NCBI GenBank assembly: GCA_013115145.1
Contig: JAAPAO010000064.1
Location: 1,365 to 65,364 of the forward strand
DNA from: Perkinsus chesapeaki
Lineage: Eukaryota > Perkinsozoa > Perkinsida > Perkinsidae
Direction of reading: 5' to 3'
DNA: 64,000 nucleotides
Part shown: positions 1 to 11,752 of the stretch, piece after piece
Layout: each line of letters opens with the position of its first letter
Numbering within the stretch: position 1 is the stretch's first letter
Program-made: the position numbers and the translations under genes
Notes under the pieces: generated by a model
Seen by the model: only the letters and a program-made list of their open reading frames with translations
Told to the model about the DNA's origin: nothing
Database searches by the model: none

Positions 1-117
1 TTGTCATGATATGTGTAGGCATGACTATGTGTGACATGATATGTGTAGGCATGACTATGTGTGACATGATATGTGTAGGCATGACTATGTGTGACATGAT
101 ATGTGTAGGCATGACTA
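1..117. repeat. 30-bp tandem repeat, about four copies
   Basis: The unit GACATGATATGTGTAGGCAT plus ten more bases repeats head to tail with a 30-bp period. The copies are nearly identical, and the array runs off the left edge, so its full length is unknown. Degenerate pieces (for example TATGTGTGATG near 245-256) follow it. No open frame spans the array, so I read it as an intergenic minisatellite. Confidence 0.93.
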
Positions 118-1111
118 CGCCTGTAACATGAATTGCTCAAGTGAAGCGTTATGGCACGTACTGTGACACGTTTAAGCTGACTCACGTTTGACACAGATCT
201 GATCAGGCAAGTCTTGCCTGGCAAGACTACATAATAGTCGTCGACTATGTGTGATGTCCCGCGATTAAGCTTGATTGCGTGCGATGTGACATTTACATGT
301 TAATCACGGTAATGGCATGCCATGGTGTCATTGAGATGTACAGAACGGTTGCGTGGAGTATGGACATTACTCTCCAAGCATTCGCAGCAGAAATTGTAGG
401 CAAACACAAGGCCAGCAGCATGCATAAGAGTATGATTGAAGCAAATGCAAATACGTGAATAGAGCCGCCGTGGACTCGCACCACCACAAGCTCGAATTCC
501 GGAGCTAAATAGGAATACTAGCACTCACACGCACTCGGTTCGTATAACCTGCTCGAACAAAAAAACGACCAGTGCGGCAGGATTCAAACACTTACCGGTA
601 CTTACGCGACGACTGCCAACAGTCTAAAATGAAATATATGGCGCGCGCGAAAAGTTTTGTGGCGCGCAAGAATTTAATGAGCACAAGCTCGGATGTGCCC
701 GTCGTAGGTTTAGTCGAAGTCTGGCAGCATACTCATCATTCGTGCGCTGGAGCGGCCGTAGGCCGCTCTTCAGCAACTGCGGGTCGGCCGTAGGCCGATT
801 GGGGCGCAATTGGATGTTCTCGGGTGCCCTGCAGAGACTCGTGGTGACAGCCAACCCCGCGCGTGGTGATAGCGAGCCCATAGGCCGGAATCCAAGCCGG
901 ATCTTGCGCTCATGCGGATTCGGGGTTCGAACCCCGGTCGCGTCATTATTCTCTATTTTCCCCATTCGAAAAATGCGCTGAAAGATATCTTAATTGTGTA
1001 GACTGACTACTGGACTTTGTATAGAGGCTTAGCACATCCCCAGTGCGTCGACGCTTACCCGTCACTCAAGACCGCATCAATACCAACTCTATTCGCAGCT
1101 ACTGTACCGTA
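118..1111. other. No gene seen; intergenic region with element fragments
   Basis: No frame here has family motifs or a sensible exon chain. Two things stand out. At 655-668 there is a copy of the dispersed GC-rich motif (TTTTGTGGCGCGC), next to a second GCGCGCGC tract at 641-648. At 921-944 there is a tRNA T-arm-like palindrome followed by GTCGCGTC. The region probably holds the promoter of the TPR gene that starts at about 1112. Confidence 0.6.
921..944 (+). other. tRNA T-arm / B-box-like fragment
   Basis: The sequence GGGGTTCGAACCCC fits the tRNA B-box consensus GGTTCGANNCC and can fold as a T-arm. It is followed by GGTCGCGTC, which would be the 3' strand of an acceptor stem. I found no matching 5' acceptor strand, A box or anticodon arm within 100 bp upstream, so this is not a complete tRNA gene. 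The string CCCGGTCGCGTC is shared exactly with the intron at 31303-31347, which suggests a common tRNA-derived source. Confidence 0.6.
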
Positions 1112-2712
1112 ATGTTCCGTCCCGAGATCTCCCCTCTTCTACGACTGGCCCGGGCCGTCCCTCGAGCAGCCTTCTCCAGGGCCGCTGCTCCTCGATTCAT
1201 TACAACCACAACTGTAGCGGCAACCAGGGCATTCCCCTCCTCCTGCAGGGCATTCTCGAGCAAGGCGTCCAGCAAGGACGAGTCGGCGCTTCTGCTCGAT
1301 ATTGAAAAGTACCATGGGTAAGCAGTGAAGGGTTATAGTGTAAGTCTGTAGGAATATGGACGAGGCGATGAAGGCCTTCGGACAGGGCAGCTTGAGGGAG
1401 TGTTTGACTGCTAATAATAAGGCCATTCAGCTTTTTGAAGAACAAGGCGATAAGGTGGCGGTACCGCTCTTTTCAGGGATGTGGGATTTTACCCTCTCAG
1501 GCCCTCCGCCGCCAGCAGCACCAACGTTACGCTGCGGCATATCTGAACAACGCATTTGTAATGAAGCAACTAGGGGCATATCAGGAAGCCAAGGAAGCTG
1601 CGGACAAAGGGCTGGCGATACTCATGAAAAAGTGCTATTGGGCTGCTGAGGGAATGGGATGGCTCATACCGTATCGCCAGATACACTATGCACAAGCGAG
1701 AGATTGCCGAGACCCTCGATTTGCTTGGGGAACTTTGCCAGAATTTGGAGCTCACGGAGGAAGGCAAGGCTCATGTGAGCAAGTCTATCGAGCTCAAGAC
1801 GGCACTGTAGTACGGGGGAGTCGGAATTGGGGGTTAGCGGTCACCACGATAGGTACGGCGCTAATGCTATCCAGCTCGCCGTACCGATGAACATTCGAGG
1901 AGCGTTGCAGTTACAGCAAGGCCATCTGGACAAGGCCCGCTCGGATTTCTTACGGGCACTTACGTATACGTAGGGCACAGGGATCGGCTGGGTGTGATCG
2001 GTTTGCTTGACAGGGTTAAGTACCATTCGGCTGGGAAGCCTGTGCACCCGCAAATTGCAGTGTGCTTGAGTAATCTCGCAGGGGTACTCAAAAAGGAGGG
2101 CAAGTAGAAAAAGTGCATAAAGGGAGATATCAGACGAGTCTTAATCAGACTGGATGAGTGTCGCCAAATATACACGGAAGTGGTCGGATCCATGGGCCAG
2201 GAGTTCGGCAAGACATCTGCGGTCACCGCCCAAGCACTTTGCGATCTCGGAGCCACTTACGTGAGAATTTGCGTTGATGGAGCTTTGAAGGTACCGTTGT
2301 TTAGGTCGGTTTGAAGTACAAAAAGCTTGCTCAATCGACGTTGACCGAGGCGCTACATGCCAGTACGGTCTCCAGAGGAATTGAGCATCCTTTAACGCAG
2401 CGGATCGTAGAGTGGCTTCAAGATGGTAGGAGCGACGGCAAGGTCATTCGGGAATCTGTCCTTGTCAGCTGCGAAGATTGAAAACCCGGAGGACGTCGAC
2501 GGGTTTTGCGGCGATGACTTTGTCGATAATTTGCTCAGAGATTGCGTTCACAAGATAGCAGAGCAGGACAGTAAGCCTCGGCGTTGTCCCTGTTGTTCGA
2601 TTGTGTTACGGTCTCAGAGAACTCGGAGGATGCGGCTGTGCGTGGCGATATTATCTTCTTGGACCAGCGTGGTCATGTTGGCCATGGCAGCCCGTTGAAG
2701 CCCCTCATATAG
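1112..2712 (+). CDS. TPR-repeat protein, probably mitochondrial (multi-exon)
   Basis: The model starts at ATG 1112. The first about 50 residues are rich in Arg, Ser and Ala with no acidic residues and end in a motif like RAFSSKA, as expected of a mitochondrial presequence. After an intron at about 1318-1354, helical repeats follow, including MDEAMKAFGQGSLRECLTA and YLNNAFVMKQLGAYQEAKEA. Later exons carry LAVPMNIRGALQLQQGHLDK, HPQIAVCLSNLAGVLKKEGK and TAQALCDLGATYV. These are TPR helices of the kinesin-light-chain/TPR_12 type. Introns are about 34-50 nt. The last exons, joined at about 2434-2476 and 2572-2617, give an acidic C-terminus ending in HGSPLKPLI and TAG at 2710-2712. TPR proteins are scaffolds and no specific partner can be named. 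Some middle exon joins are uncertain, and a degraded gene is a less likely alternative. Confidence 0.6.
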
Positions 2713-3144
2713 ATATTGTATCGATTCACTGTCCATCAACACTGTGTACACAAATTTACATTTTCTAGTGCAACGCTATCTTGTGCTACTAGTTAGGTTG
2801 ATGCTATAAGACAGCAGATCACGAGCAGGTAACTTGCTTTATCATATTAAGGGAAGTGTGGTGGTCTCTGTGAATGAAAGGATCGATAGAAAATATCCAT
2901 GGCTCGCGGACCGTTTGAATTCCGCCAACAGGACGGCAATTTGTGCCTCAATTGGCATTCAATTCGCTGATTGTTTCCCCGAGCTTTCTCTCCCGAGGAC
3001 TACAGGAAAGCGTTTATGGGGCAAGTCTTGTGGGCGCGAGGTTCTGCGTATGCTAACTGACTACTTAGCAACAAACATGAAGAGGATGTTAGAAACAAGT
3101 CGCACTGGGAAACGGTGCAGGAAAAATAGACCGCCAACTTGCCA
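2713..3144. other. Convergent intergenic region, no supported gene
   Basis: This stretch lies between the 3' ends of the TPR gene (+) and HPPK-DHPS (-). A frame at 2834-3148 is open for 104 codons but has no ATG start and no recognisable motif, and its end overlaps the DHPS stop region. I do not call it a gene. Confidence 0.55.
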
Positions 3145-4664
3145 TTAGGCGTTTTCAATCTCCTCGTCGGGTACTCGATAAATCTTGTCCGCTATCATAC
3201 ACACTCTTTGGATCCTCTTTACGTCGTGTACTCTGACCATGCTTGCACCCTTCTCGATGGAGGCGACCACTGCAGCACTTGTGCCAAACGCGGCCAGGTC
3301 CCAGATGTCTTCAGGAGGATTGCTCCGGTCAGTTACGAATCTCTTTCTAGAAGGTCCGCTCAAAGATGGCCAAGGAGCTCCAGAGAGGGTCGCAGGCAAA
3401 GCATCGTTATAGTGTCGAAGCAACTGGAAGTTGTGGTTCGCAAACTTTCCAAATCCGAGACCAACATCGGCAACAATATCCCAGCGGGGGATGCCGGCCT
3501 TCATCGCGTCGTTGATCTGTTCCGTGAGGGCTTCGCGGACCTCCCACACAACACCGTGCTCATATTTCTCTTTACCGTGAGGCTGCATGTGCATGGAGAT
3601 GTACGGCACCTCGAGCTCGACAACAGTCTTCCACATCTCCGGGTCCCACAAGCCACCCCAGATATCGTTAATCATATCAGCACCGGCTTCCACCACCTTC
3701 CGAGCGGTACTGGCATTCCTCGTATCAACACTGAGCAGCACGGAACCGCCGAAGTTCTCGCGTATGGCCCGGATGACAGGCAAGACTCTCCTCTGTTCTT
3801 CGGCGACATCCAAGGCATTAAAGCTGTTGGTTCCAGGTCGAGTGGACTCGCCACCGATATCGATGATGTCGGCGCCGCCCTCGATCAGCTCTCTCGCGTG
3901 CTTAACTGCCTTATCGACCGTGTTGTAAAGGCCACCATCAGAAAAGGAATCGGGGGTTACGTTGAGGACGCCCATAATGTAGGTTTTGCCGCAGTCCCAA
4001 TCAAGCAGCTGATCATCACCAATAGGGAGCACTCTATGGCACGAACCCATTGTCGTCGGTAGGGCGCTGGTCATCTGGCCTAGGGTTTGACCGATGATCG
4101 GATGACGCCACGCAGAAGGCAGGACGTCTCGTAGTGGCGCCAAGACGAAATCTCGCTCCTGAATCCGCTCGTGGGGTATCTTGAGATCTTCATAATCGAT
4201 AACCTCATCACCATAGAGAAGAATGTCAAGATCAATCGGACGGGGGCCGTAACGGAGAGTTCGAACCTGCAAAGAGGACAGCCGCATAGTGCCGCTACTC
4301 GAGGAGAGTTATCATCCCACCCTTCCCATCTTTTCTTCTATCTCGTTGAGCTTCTTTAAAAGATCGTGAGGAGCCAACTCAGTCTCAAGCGACAGCACGC
4401 AGTTCAAGAAGTCCGGCTGCTCGGTTACATACTGGGCCTTCGTTTGATACAGAAACGAAGTGTCGGAAATGGTACCTGTCAGAGCGGCGTTTGACAATCA
4501 CACAACGAAAGCAAGGAGCTCTCACCGAGACCATCCGCAGTCATGAGTCGGAGGGCCTGACGGATGTTCTGTGCGCGCTTGCCCATGTTGCTGCCGAGGG
4601 CGATGTACGCGCGTTTTAACGTCGAAGAGGCGGGAGAGGCCATTGTGGAGTCGGTTGATGACAT
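3145..4664 (-). CDS. HPPK-DHPS: Bifunctional HPPK-DHPS (folate biosynthesis)
   Basis: One protein combines two consecutive folate enzymes: 6-hydroxymethyl-dihydropterin pyrophosphokinase, which transfers pyrophosphate from ATP, and dihydropteroate synthase, which joins the product to p-aminobenzoate. The HPPK half begins with YIALGSNMGKRAQNIRQAL and has QPDFLNCVLSLET and the signature RPIDLDILLYGD. The DHPS half has MGVLNVTPDSFSDGG, GADIIDIGGESTRPG, LLSVDTRNASTARKVVEAGAD and, near the end, SMVRVHDV. The order HPPK then DHPS matches apicomplexans and fungi. Three exons are joined by introns at about 4488-4535 (GLG/TISD) and 4272-4325 (MGR/VRTLRYGPR). The ATG at 4664 gives a short Ser/Thr-rich lead; an in-frame ATG at 4709 is an alternative start. 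It lies only about 80 bp downstream of the GCP gene on the same strand. DHPS is the sulfonamide target. Confidence 0.95.
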
Positions 4665-4747
4665 AAAAAATTGATAGATTAGTCGACCTCTGCACGCAGG
4701 GGCTGCCAAGCCATCACCATCAACACAAGTGCAGGGCTAATGGGAAA

Positions 4748-7700
4748 CTATCTAGGAGGCAAGTAATAGTAACAGAAGTTAATTCCCATGGAGAGATCGT
4801 GGAAGATGGAACGCTCGTCCTTGGCGGCGACGGCCAGCACGTTGAGGAGGCCTCGACAGCTGGCTTTGAAGGATCGGCGAAGTTCGGTGAGCTCCGAGAT
4901 AAGGTCCGTAGGATCACCTATAGACGAGTCAACAAGGAGATGGGCAGTACTGCATGCTACCGCCTTCGACAGCACACTCCTCCATGGTCGCAGTCCCTCG
5001 GCTATGTGGATAGGACTCAGCAGAGGCATCAAACGACGAGACGGAGTCGAAGGTCGCCTCCCGAACAAGGCGGGCACCTGCACGCACGCGTAGATTCTAG
5101 CGTGGAGGGGAGCATTGTCTACTCGGTAAGGTTAGAATGCCGGCCTTCTCCGAGAGAACTCGGTAGCTCTTGCAGACTGTAAGCATATCCATTATAGCAT
5201 CGCGGATGACCTGAAGGTAAGTTCGAGAGATTGGGCGATTTCCAGACCTACCGCGGTGCGGGGGGACATGAACAGCGAGCGGGCGAGGCTACTGTGGAGG
5301 TACTCATGAAAATGCAGACGGCCGAGGGCCTCGACGCTGCTGACCTTGGTGGCTGATATATCGAAACGACGGGATTCCGGGTCGATGACGGACTGCTTGA
5401 GGTAGCTCTCGAGGGTCCGGACAAAGTGGAGGAGTTCACCGCGGACAGCATAGAGGAAGGCAAGCACGCCCTGATGGCAACACCGCGGCTTGGCTATGAT
5501 GCAGGATTGAGCCTCGTACAGCGCTTGCATGAGACGGAACGCCTCAGAGTAGAATTGAAGAGCTAGAGGTGTCAGAATAGCAGACTGCTGGGAGCTCATG
5601 GACGGCAGTCTCACCGCACCACCGAGCGGGTCGATCTCTATATCTACGCCTGTTAAAGTGAGAATGTGAGGCTTCACCCATGCACCGTACCGTGAGGCCC
5701 AGAGCGGCCCCCTTGGTCCAGAATCGGCCAGCCAGTCCTGAACGTGCTCATCGAATGCCATACACACCAGTCTTAGTGCTCTAAACACGCTGCTAAGCGG
5801 GGCCGCGCCACCGCTGCCGCATTCGAGCAGCTCGCGGACCGCGTGACAGCCGGCAGCCTGGGCTCCCAGTCGGTGCTCTAGCAACATCTGGGCCTCACTG
5901 GACTGCCCCATGAGCTGAGCTCTAGCATCGTGACCGGCTACCTCCCAACCGTACTGTGCTGAAGAGGGAATTTCCATCGTGTGGGCCATGACCAATTGTA
6001 GAGGGTGTATTGGGTCGGCCGCTACCTTCTCGATGATAATTACCATATCTTTGTGACCGTCCCTGCTGTCCCCCGGCACTTCGCCATCATAAGCCATGCA
6101 TCTAGCGCTCGCCAGAAGAGGGCCAATGCAAGCCCGGTAGAGTGCAGCGGCAATGTTGCAACCGGAGGACCGACAGCGCCATAGCTGTTGGACCACAGGG
6201 CCTTCTCCGCGCAGGGCCAGGGCGGCTTTAACGATCGGCGTTGCCAGACGCAACAGGTCGCAGTGGAGGGTAAGAAGGGTGCAAGCCAGCTCGGAGGTGG
6301 AGTACTTGTGCTGCAGGGCCTCAAGGCCTTCTATGAGCCTGCTGAGGAGGGAGCTCACTTCGGACTGAAGGGACAGGAAACAGCTGCGGTGGTCGTAGCG
6401 GCCAGGAATGTAGGGCAGGGTAGCGAGCTTCAGAACGTGCGTGATGATGACAGCTATGCCATCTAGGGCGGCTGCTAGAGCCTTCGGTGTCAGGTGCTTG
6501 CAGGCCACAGCGTCACCTTTGGAGATAGCAGGATGAGCTCGGACAACATCATCGGTGATATGGAACACCGTATTGAGGCTAATCACGGTGTTGTCCTTGG
6601 GCGGACATACGGCCACGGTGTAACAGGCAGTGAAGACCTCCTCGACCACCCAGGACTCGGGAACCAGCCAGGGGCGTCGGCGACCGTCGAGCATGAGCAC
6701 CTCGGCCACATCAACGTGGGCCGCCAATAGGTCCTCGGGCTCCTTGCCGGCCTCTTCAGCTCCCAGGGGAGCAGACTGACAAAGTCGAGTGAGGTCAGCC
6801 GCACACATGATTGTATCTTCCGTCACCGCAGGCGCAGCACCGCCCCTCAAAGCAAATGGGCCGAAGCAAGGTAATTCAAGTCCACCGGGGCTCGACGTCC
6901 CAGATGCCGTCGAGGTGGTCCGGTCTGCGAGATCTTCGTCATCATCGGAGCTGCTGTCACAGGCCGCCATGGCCAGCTCCCAGCCGGTCTCGACGCTCGC
7001 CTGTGCGATGGCGGCTAGCATACGCTTTTCCTCAAGGCCTTCCCGAAGCCTTCCTAGATGGTCGTAGCGGGCCGCTGCCTGAAGAGGGTAGGCCCAGCGA
7101 AGGTCGGAAAGATACGCACCTCAGCGTGCTCACGCTGGAGCTCCTCCTCGACTCTGTCCACTGTGGCACGGTCAACGCTACAGGGGTCGCCAGAGAGATT
7201 GAGCAGGAGGGAAATTATCGATGGCAAAATAGACTGAAAATTCGGCGGAGCGAAGCAGACAGAAGCAAACGGATCCTACCTCGTCACCGTCATCCTTGAG
7301 CCCAGCAGCTAGAGCTGTCTTGGGCATTTCTCGGAGGTAGAGTTCGGCCAGGAGCTCGCCGCAGCCCACCGGCGTGCCACGAGTTTCCACTTTGACGATG
7401 AGCCTAAAAGGCGGTGCCCGGCTGTCCTCTGCTGCCCCAGCCTGCTACTGCTTCATGTCCCTATTAACCGCCAATGCATCTACAGAGGGAAAGCTGTGAT
7501 GGGCCAGGTTGTATCGGGCAAACCTGAACAGGGATTTCAAGTGTAGGCGAGACGGTGGGTGGTACTGTGATATCTTTGACCTATCCGCATAGCCCAGGTC
7601 CAGCTCCTCCGGGATAAGGACATCAAGCAGCGCCGATAGTACCGACTGGGCTCGATTCTGACGCTCACGCCCGAACGCGGAGACTGAAGTGCTGCCTAGC

Positions 7701-8834
7701 ATCACCACCTTTGAGAGCAGGATAGACAACAGTGGAGGAACGCAAGGACTGGGTCAAGGAAGGAAACAGTAACACAATATAGGGACAGCTACTCGGCCAA
7801 GCCGCCGCCGTCCTGCTGATGCTGCTGGTCGGAATCATCCTGTCCGGCCGAGATCGACATCGCGTATCGAACGTGCATCCGGAGCTCCCTCTCCTCCACC
7901 TTGGATAGAGTATCGTTATGGCCACAGTGTATATGAACACACCAGCAATCGCCAGTCTGAACTGGGCAGTCGTAAAGGGCTAGTCGGTGGTCCTCTGCTG
8001 TGAGGTTGGTTTCTAGGTCAGCGAACATACAGGGGCACAGGGTGAAGGCAGTGGAGGTGGAACTGAAACAAGGTCAAGTGGGGCCGTGGGAGACTAGACC
8101 AGAGCCAAAGAAGAGCCGTTCTAGTACGAAAATGACAGGATTTGCCGGTGGAACCCCCGTGGCCGTTTCCTATACCGCAAGTACCGGACTATCACCTACC
8201 TCGCCAATGCAGCTGGTGCGTTGGGGCACTCCTGGCCCAAGAAACCTCGTCTGACCTCCACCAGCAGGTTCTCGAGGGACATGGCCGCCCAAAGAGCCGC
8301 CGCCACAGGAGCCGGAACGGTACCTAAAAAACCTTCATAGTGCGAAAGATACGTACAGTGGCTACCGGATGTCGCACTGCTATGTTCAACCGCAGAGCGC
8401 ATCTTCTGAACGACCCTGGAGAGCTCCTCGCTGAAATTCGCCACAGCCAGTGCCGCCTGTTCTCGATGCCATCTCAGCAATGCAAACGGAGTGATGCTCA
8501 TCTGAAAGCGGTCTGGGTGATTGCAAGGCCCCGGCGGGACTTACAGAATCTACACCGGAGTCTCCATATAGTGCCCCGCTTATCCGGGAGGTCTCTCTAG
8601 CATAGTCCTCTGCAACCCTAGGGTAGTAGGGGCAAGCTTTAACACGGACGCTGATGGCGTCATCTGGAATGGGCGTCAGACTGCCCCAGACCTGATGAGA
8701 ATCAGTGGCCCAGTTACCGCCCCTTAATCAGCGACAAGCTCCCTATGCCAGAAGTAACGGGAGCAGCAGGTCACTGTCTGGCCGCCAGACTCTGGCGAGG
8801 CAACTGATAACGGTTGCCTGCACCTTTGAAGCAT
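4748..8834 (-). CDS. Gamma-tubulin complex component (GCP/Spc97-Spc98 family)
   Basis: This large multi-exon gene runs right to left. The longest exon (about 7080 to 5265) ends with the family C-terminal pattern: FDEHVQDWLADSGPRG, then GELLHFVRTLESYLKQSVI, a helix around LHFHEYLHSSLARSLFMSPR, then after a 44-nt intron VIRDAIMDMLTVCKSYRVL. Two further short exons give DPTDLISELTELRRSFKAS and the C-terminus FCYYYLPPR, with stop TAG at 4748-4750. Upstream exons supply GCGELLAELYLREMPKTAL, ALLDVLIPEELDLGYADR and LVSHGPT-type N-terminal helices. GCPs build the gamma-tubulin ring that nucleates microtubules. I cannot say which paralogue (GCP2 to GCP6). One intron (7442-7468) seems to be only 27 nt. 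The start is uncertain: ATG 8834 lies just 10 nt after the stop of the upstream hydrolase gene, as may occur with spliced-leader trans-splicing. Confidence 0.78.
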
Positions 8835-8844
8835 CGCACGACTT

Positions 8845-11501
8845 TCACGTCAACATTAGGACACAATAGAAAGCTGACAGCGGGCTGCAACACTTTTTAT
8901 CATATGGCTCCAAGCATTTGTTCTCGATGTATGCAAATAGCGAAGATTCATGTAGAATCGTCACCGATAAAACATTATGGACCTACCTGCATCTTATCAA
9001 GCCACTCGGTCAGTGCCCAGTGCTCCGAAGAGCTATCCCGATAGTCCGGCAACTCCCCTGTGCCTATATCAGCCAGGGGCTGCCCTCCAGCATCCAGCCT
9101 CGATCGTATCTGAGCAGTGTGATACCGGAAGCTTCGATGTCAGGCCGGTACGATATTGAGGATTTCCTTCATTTCCGCGAGATAGGGCGTGACGCTGCTG
9201 CTGAGCTCCTCCACAGTATATGTCCCGATCGATGCCGCGGGAGTGTCATCCGTTGGGGTCACCATCTCTGAGAGCAGCGGATGCAGAAAGGCCAGACACG
9301 GCTTACCAATAGATCGCCCGCGCTGGGTTAACTGAGGTGGTGGTCGATGGTTGGCTTCCTGGTCAGAGATGCCGCTACTAGGGGACCTAAATGTGACCAA
9401 TGGAGCAGGACGCCTCCTGATGAGCCCCCTCACCCGTCACTGTTGGCCGCCGCGCTGCCACCGAGCTCCTGCAGCTGAATGTACCGCCCGGTAGTGTGAG
9501 CACTACGAGTAGGGGCATCCTCGCATGAAGTGAAGCTAGAAGAGCGATGGTGTGAGGCCTGCGCACCGGAAAGAATCTGGAAAGATACGCCAGGATGGGA
9601 TACCCCAAGGCCTGCTATGGTGGAGATGCGATCATCCCTTGAGCGGCCGAGAATGAAGAGCAGCTCCTCGATGCTGGTCTCATCCGATTCCGAGCTCTCG
9701 TCGACACCGATGAGGCTCAAGAAACGAGTGAGATAGGCGAGAGCCAGCGATGCCTGATGGTACAGTGAAGGGAAGTTCGGGCGCTGCTGACTTACTTCGT
9801 ACAGTGTGCGCCGGGAAACTGCGGAGATGCGAAGCTCTGGGGGAAGGTCCCCAACCAACCTAGCGAGAATCTTGGCCGGATGGACGGCCGGCTGTCCTAC
9901 CTCGCCGCAACGCCGGTACGGAGGTTGGCGTCCTCGGGTATTATAGTGTCCCGAGGATCGCACATGAGAATCTTAGGGGTGTCGTGGATGGCCAAGAAGT
10001 TGTCAACATTGTGTGCAGTTGTCCCTGTGAGACGGAGGGCCATTGCCGCCCAGTTGCCGAATGTAGACCTGTCCGGCGAAATGCGTGTTGCTTCTCATAC
10101 CGCTCCTTCGCCAACTCACCGTGCCGTGGCCTCCAAAGTCCGGAAGGACCTGTCCGCCACGACAAAATCCAGCTTGAGACCGGGCCGCGGACGATCGTAG
10201 ACCTTGCCGAAGTGGCAGGCCGTCACACCACCAATAGATCTGCCGTGCACCTTAAACGAGGTAATAAGAGAGCACGGGTTCGATCCCCACAGCCGGCGTT
10301 TTACCCCAACTCTCTGGACAAATCCAGGGCCGCGCTTGGCTCCCTGTGTTGCTACCCACTGCATGATTGTCTCGCTGTCAGCACATAGGCTACCGGGAGT
10401 ACACAGACCTACAGTGGACCATGGATAGAGGCCTCATATACACGACGCGAAGGCAATTCGCAAAACCAGGTCTCAGGTTTGCGAGTCCTTCTCAAACAAA
10501 GCTTTGAGTCCATTCAACGAAACGTATTGCACACGAAGTAGAGGAAGTGAGTAGGAGGAAGACCATCGCTGCTACTGTCACCACGGGTGGTGGCTATATT
10601 ATAATGGCAGACCATCCCCTCACAGGGAACAGGAGCCATGGAGAGGCGGCACTTGTGCTCCTGCGAAGCCTCGAAGCCAAGTTACCCAATTGAATCATAA
10701 AAGATGGCTCGATTACATTATATATGGCCCCCGAGGGTCTAGGAATACAATAAGGCAATGTGGCCCTGTATACCTTTGGATGCCCCGAATCCCCTATAGT
10801 TCCACAGCACCACACCGTAGCCAAGGCCAAGGTAGAAGTCCAGCCATTCATGTTGGTAGACAGCACACTCATAGTAACCAGCATTAGGGTTACACCATAC
10901 AATCACCTGACCAGACTTAGGGGAGACAGCGCCGCCGACACAACACCTTCCACCTTATTTTCAAGGAGGTGGGCGCCGGATTCTGGGCTGCTCTCGGGCA
11001 AGCTCTGCTGGCGGTAAGAAGGAATGTAAACCCCGTCGAGCTTCTCCGCAGTGAAGGAGCGGGCGTGGTATCTGGTGAGAGCTCTTGGAGGGCCACTGCG
11101 AGGCCGACGGTTACCTGTTGATGAGTTCACTTCGCAAGTGATAGAGGCTTCCGAGCAACTGCGGTTTAAAGGACTTCCGCAAGTTACTCAGGACAGTCTC
11201 GGAGTCATCATCGCTGCCAAGCAGTCTGAGCAGAGACGGTACAAGGATAAGGCCAGGAGCTTTACCTATCGCAGTCGCGAAGAGCCTCCATAGGTCTGGC
11301 TAGATCGTGCTTGGTCTTGTCAAATTTGACCCAGTGGTGGGCGAACTCTCCTCGGCACATGTACCTTAGCGGTTGGTAAAGATTATAACTAATAGCATAT
11401 ACGATGATAGGGGTGCAGCAAATGGCAGAAGGAGTTTCGAAACTCCATGGAGAATTAAGTCGATATAATGGCATTCGACGAGTTACTGAACAATGTTCCA
11501 T
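8845..11501 (-). CDS. Alpha/beta hydrolase, membrane-associated, alveolate-type
   Basis: Exons run from 11501 leftwards. The N-terminus has a hydrophobic stretch near residues 25-50 (TPIIVYAISYNLYQPL), then basic helices. The hydrolase core begins VIVWCNPNAGYYECAVYQHE, followed by WLDFYLGLGYGVVLWNYRGF and GASKG. The nucleophile elbow is VHGRSIGGVTACHFG, with Ser in GRSIGG. The acid residue is likely in ILMCDPRDTIIPEDANLRTG. The catalytic His probably lies in a later exon; I could not fix it. After the core comes a long tail with SLIGVDESSESDETSIEEL and TVEELSSSVTPYLAEMKEIL. Introns are 41-65 nt except one of 19 nt at 11096-11114. The intron before the nucleophile (10251-10304) contains a tRNA B-box. 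The family is typically annotated only as serine hydrolase, and the substrate is unknown. The last exon (stop 8845-8847) is the weakest part. Confidence 0.8.
10251..10304 (-). other. 54-nt intron containing a tRNA B-box and T-run
   Basis: This intron of the hydrolase gene is placed by the frame across RVG/VHGRSIGG; unspliced sequence would break the conserved nucleophile motif. Read on the plus strand, opposite to the host gene, it contains GGGTTCGATCCCC (B-box consensus) followed 11 nt later by TTTT, the arrangement seen at the 3' end of a tRNA gene. No A box or acceptor partner is present. Confidence 0.7.
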
Positions 11502-11752
11502 ATGATCAGCAGTTAAGCGAAGCCCCAGCTAAGAAGTATGCCTAGTTGGCCTTCCCAATGCGGTTGGATTTGAGGCCTGCTTTCAAGGTGCTCGGGAGCT
11601 TCCCCCACAAACGTAAGTCTCGAGATTCCGCGGGCTAGAGTGGGTATGAGATAGGCACGAAGGGAGATGACAGCGTAGTAATCACATTGCACTATTTATA
11701 TAGGCCGATGGCGATTTGCCCGAATTATGATAGACTGACTCCAGATACCAAC

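Noticed and set aside
1-117. CRISPR-like array
   Set aside because: The repeats are directly adjacent with no unique spacers, and the genome is eukaryotic.
3139-4062. 307-codon plus-strand frame
   Set aside because: It is the antisense shadow of the DHPS domain, whose motifs on the minus strand are unmistakable.
10812-10835. Possible spliced-leader RNA gene (ACCGTAGCCAAGG)
   Set aside because: Only about 10 bases resemble known dinoflagellate/Perkinsus leaders, and the site lies in an exon of the hydrolase gene.
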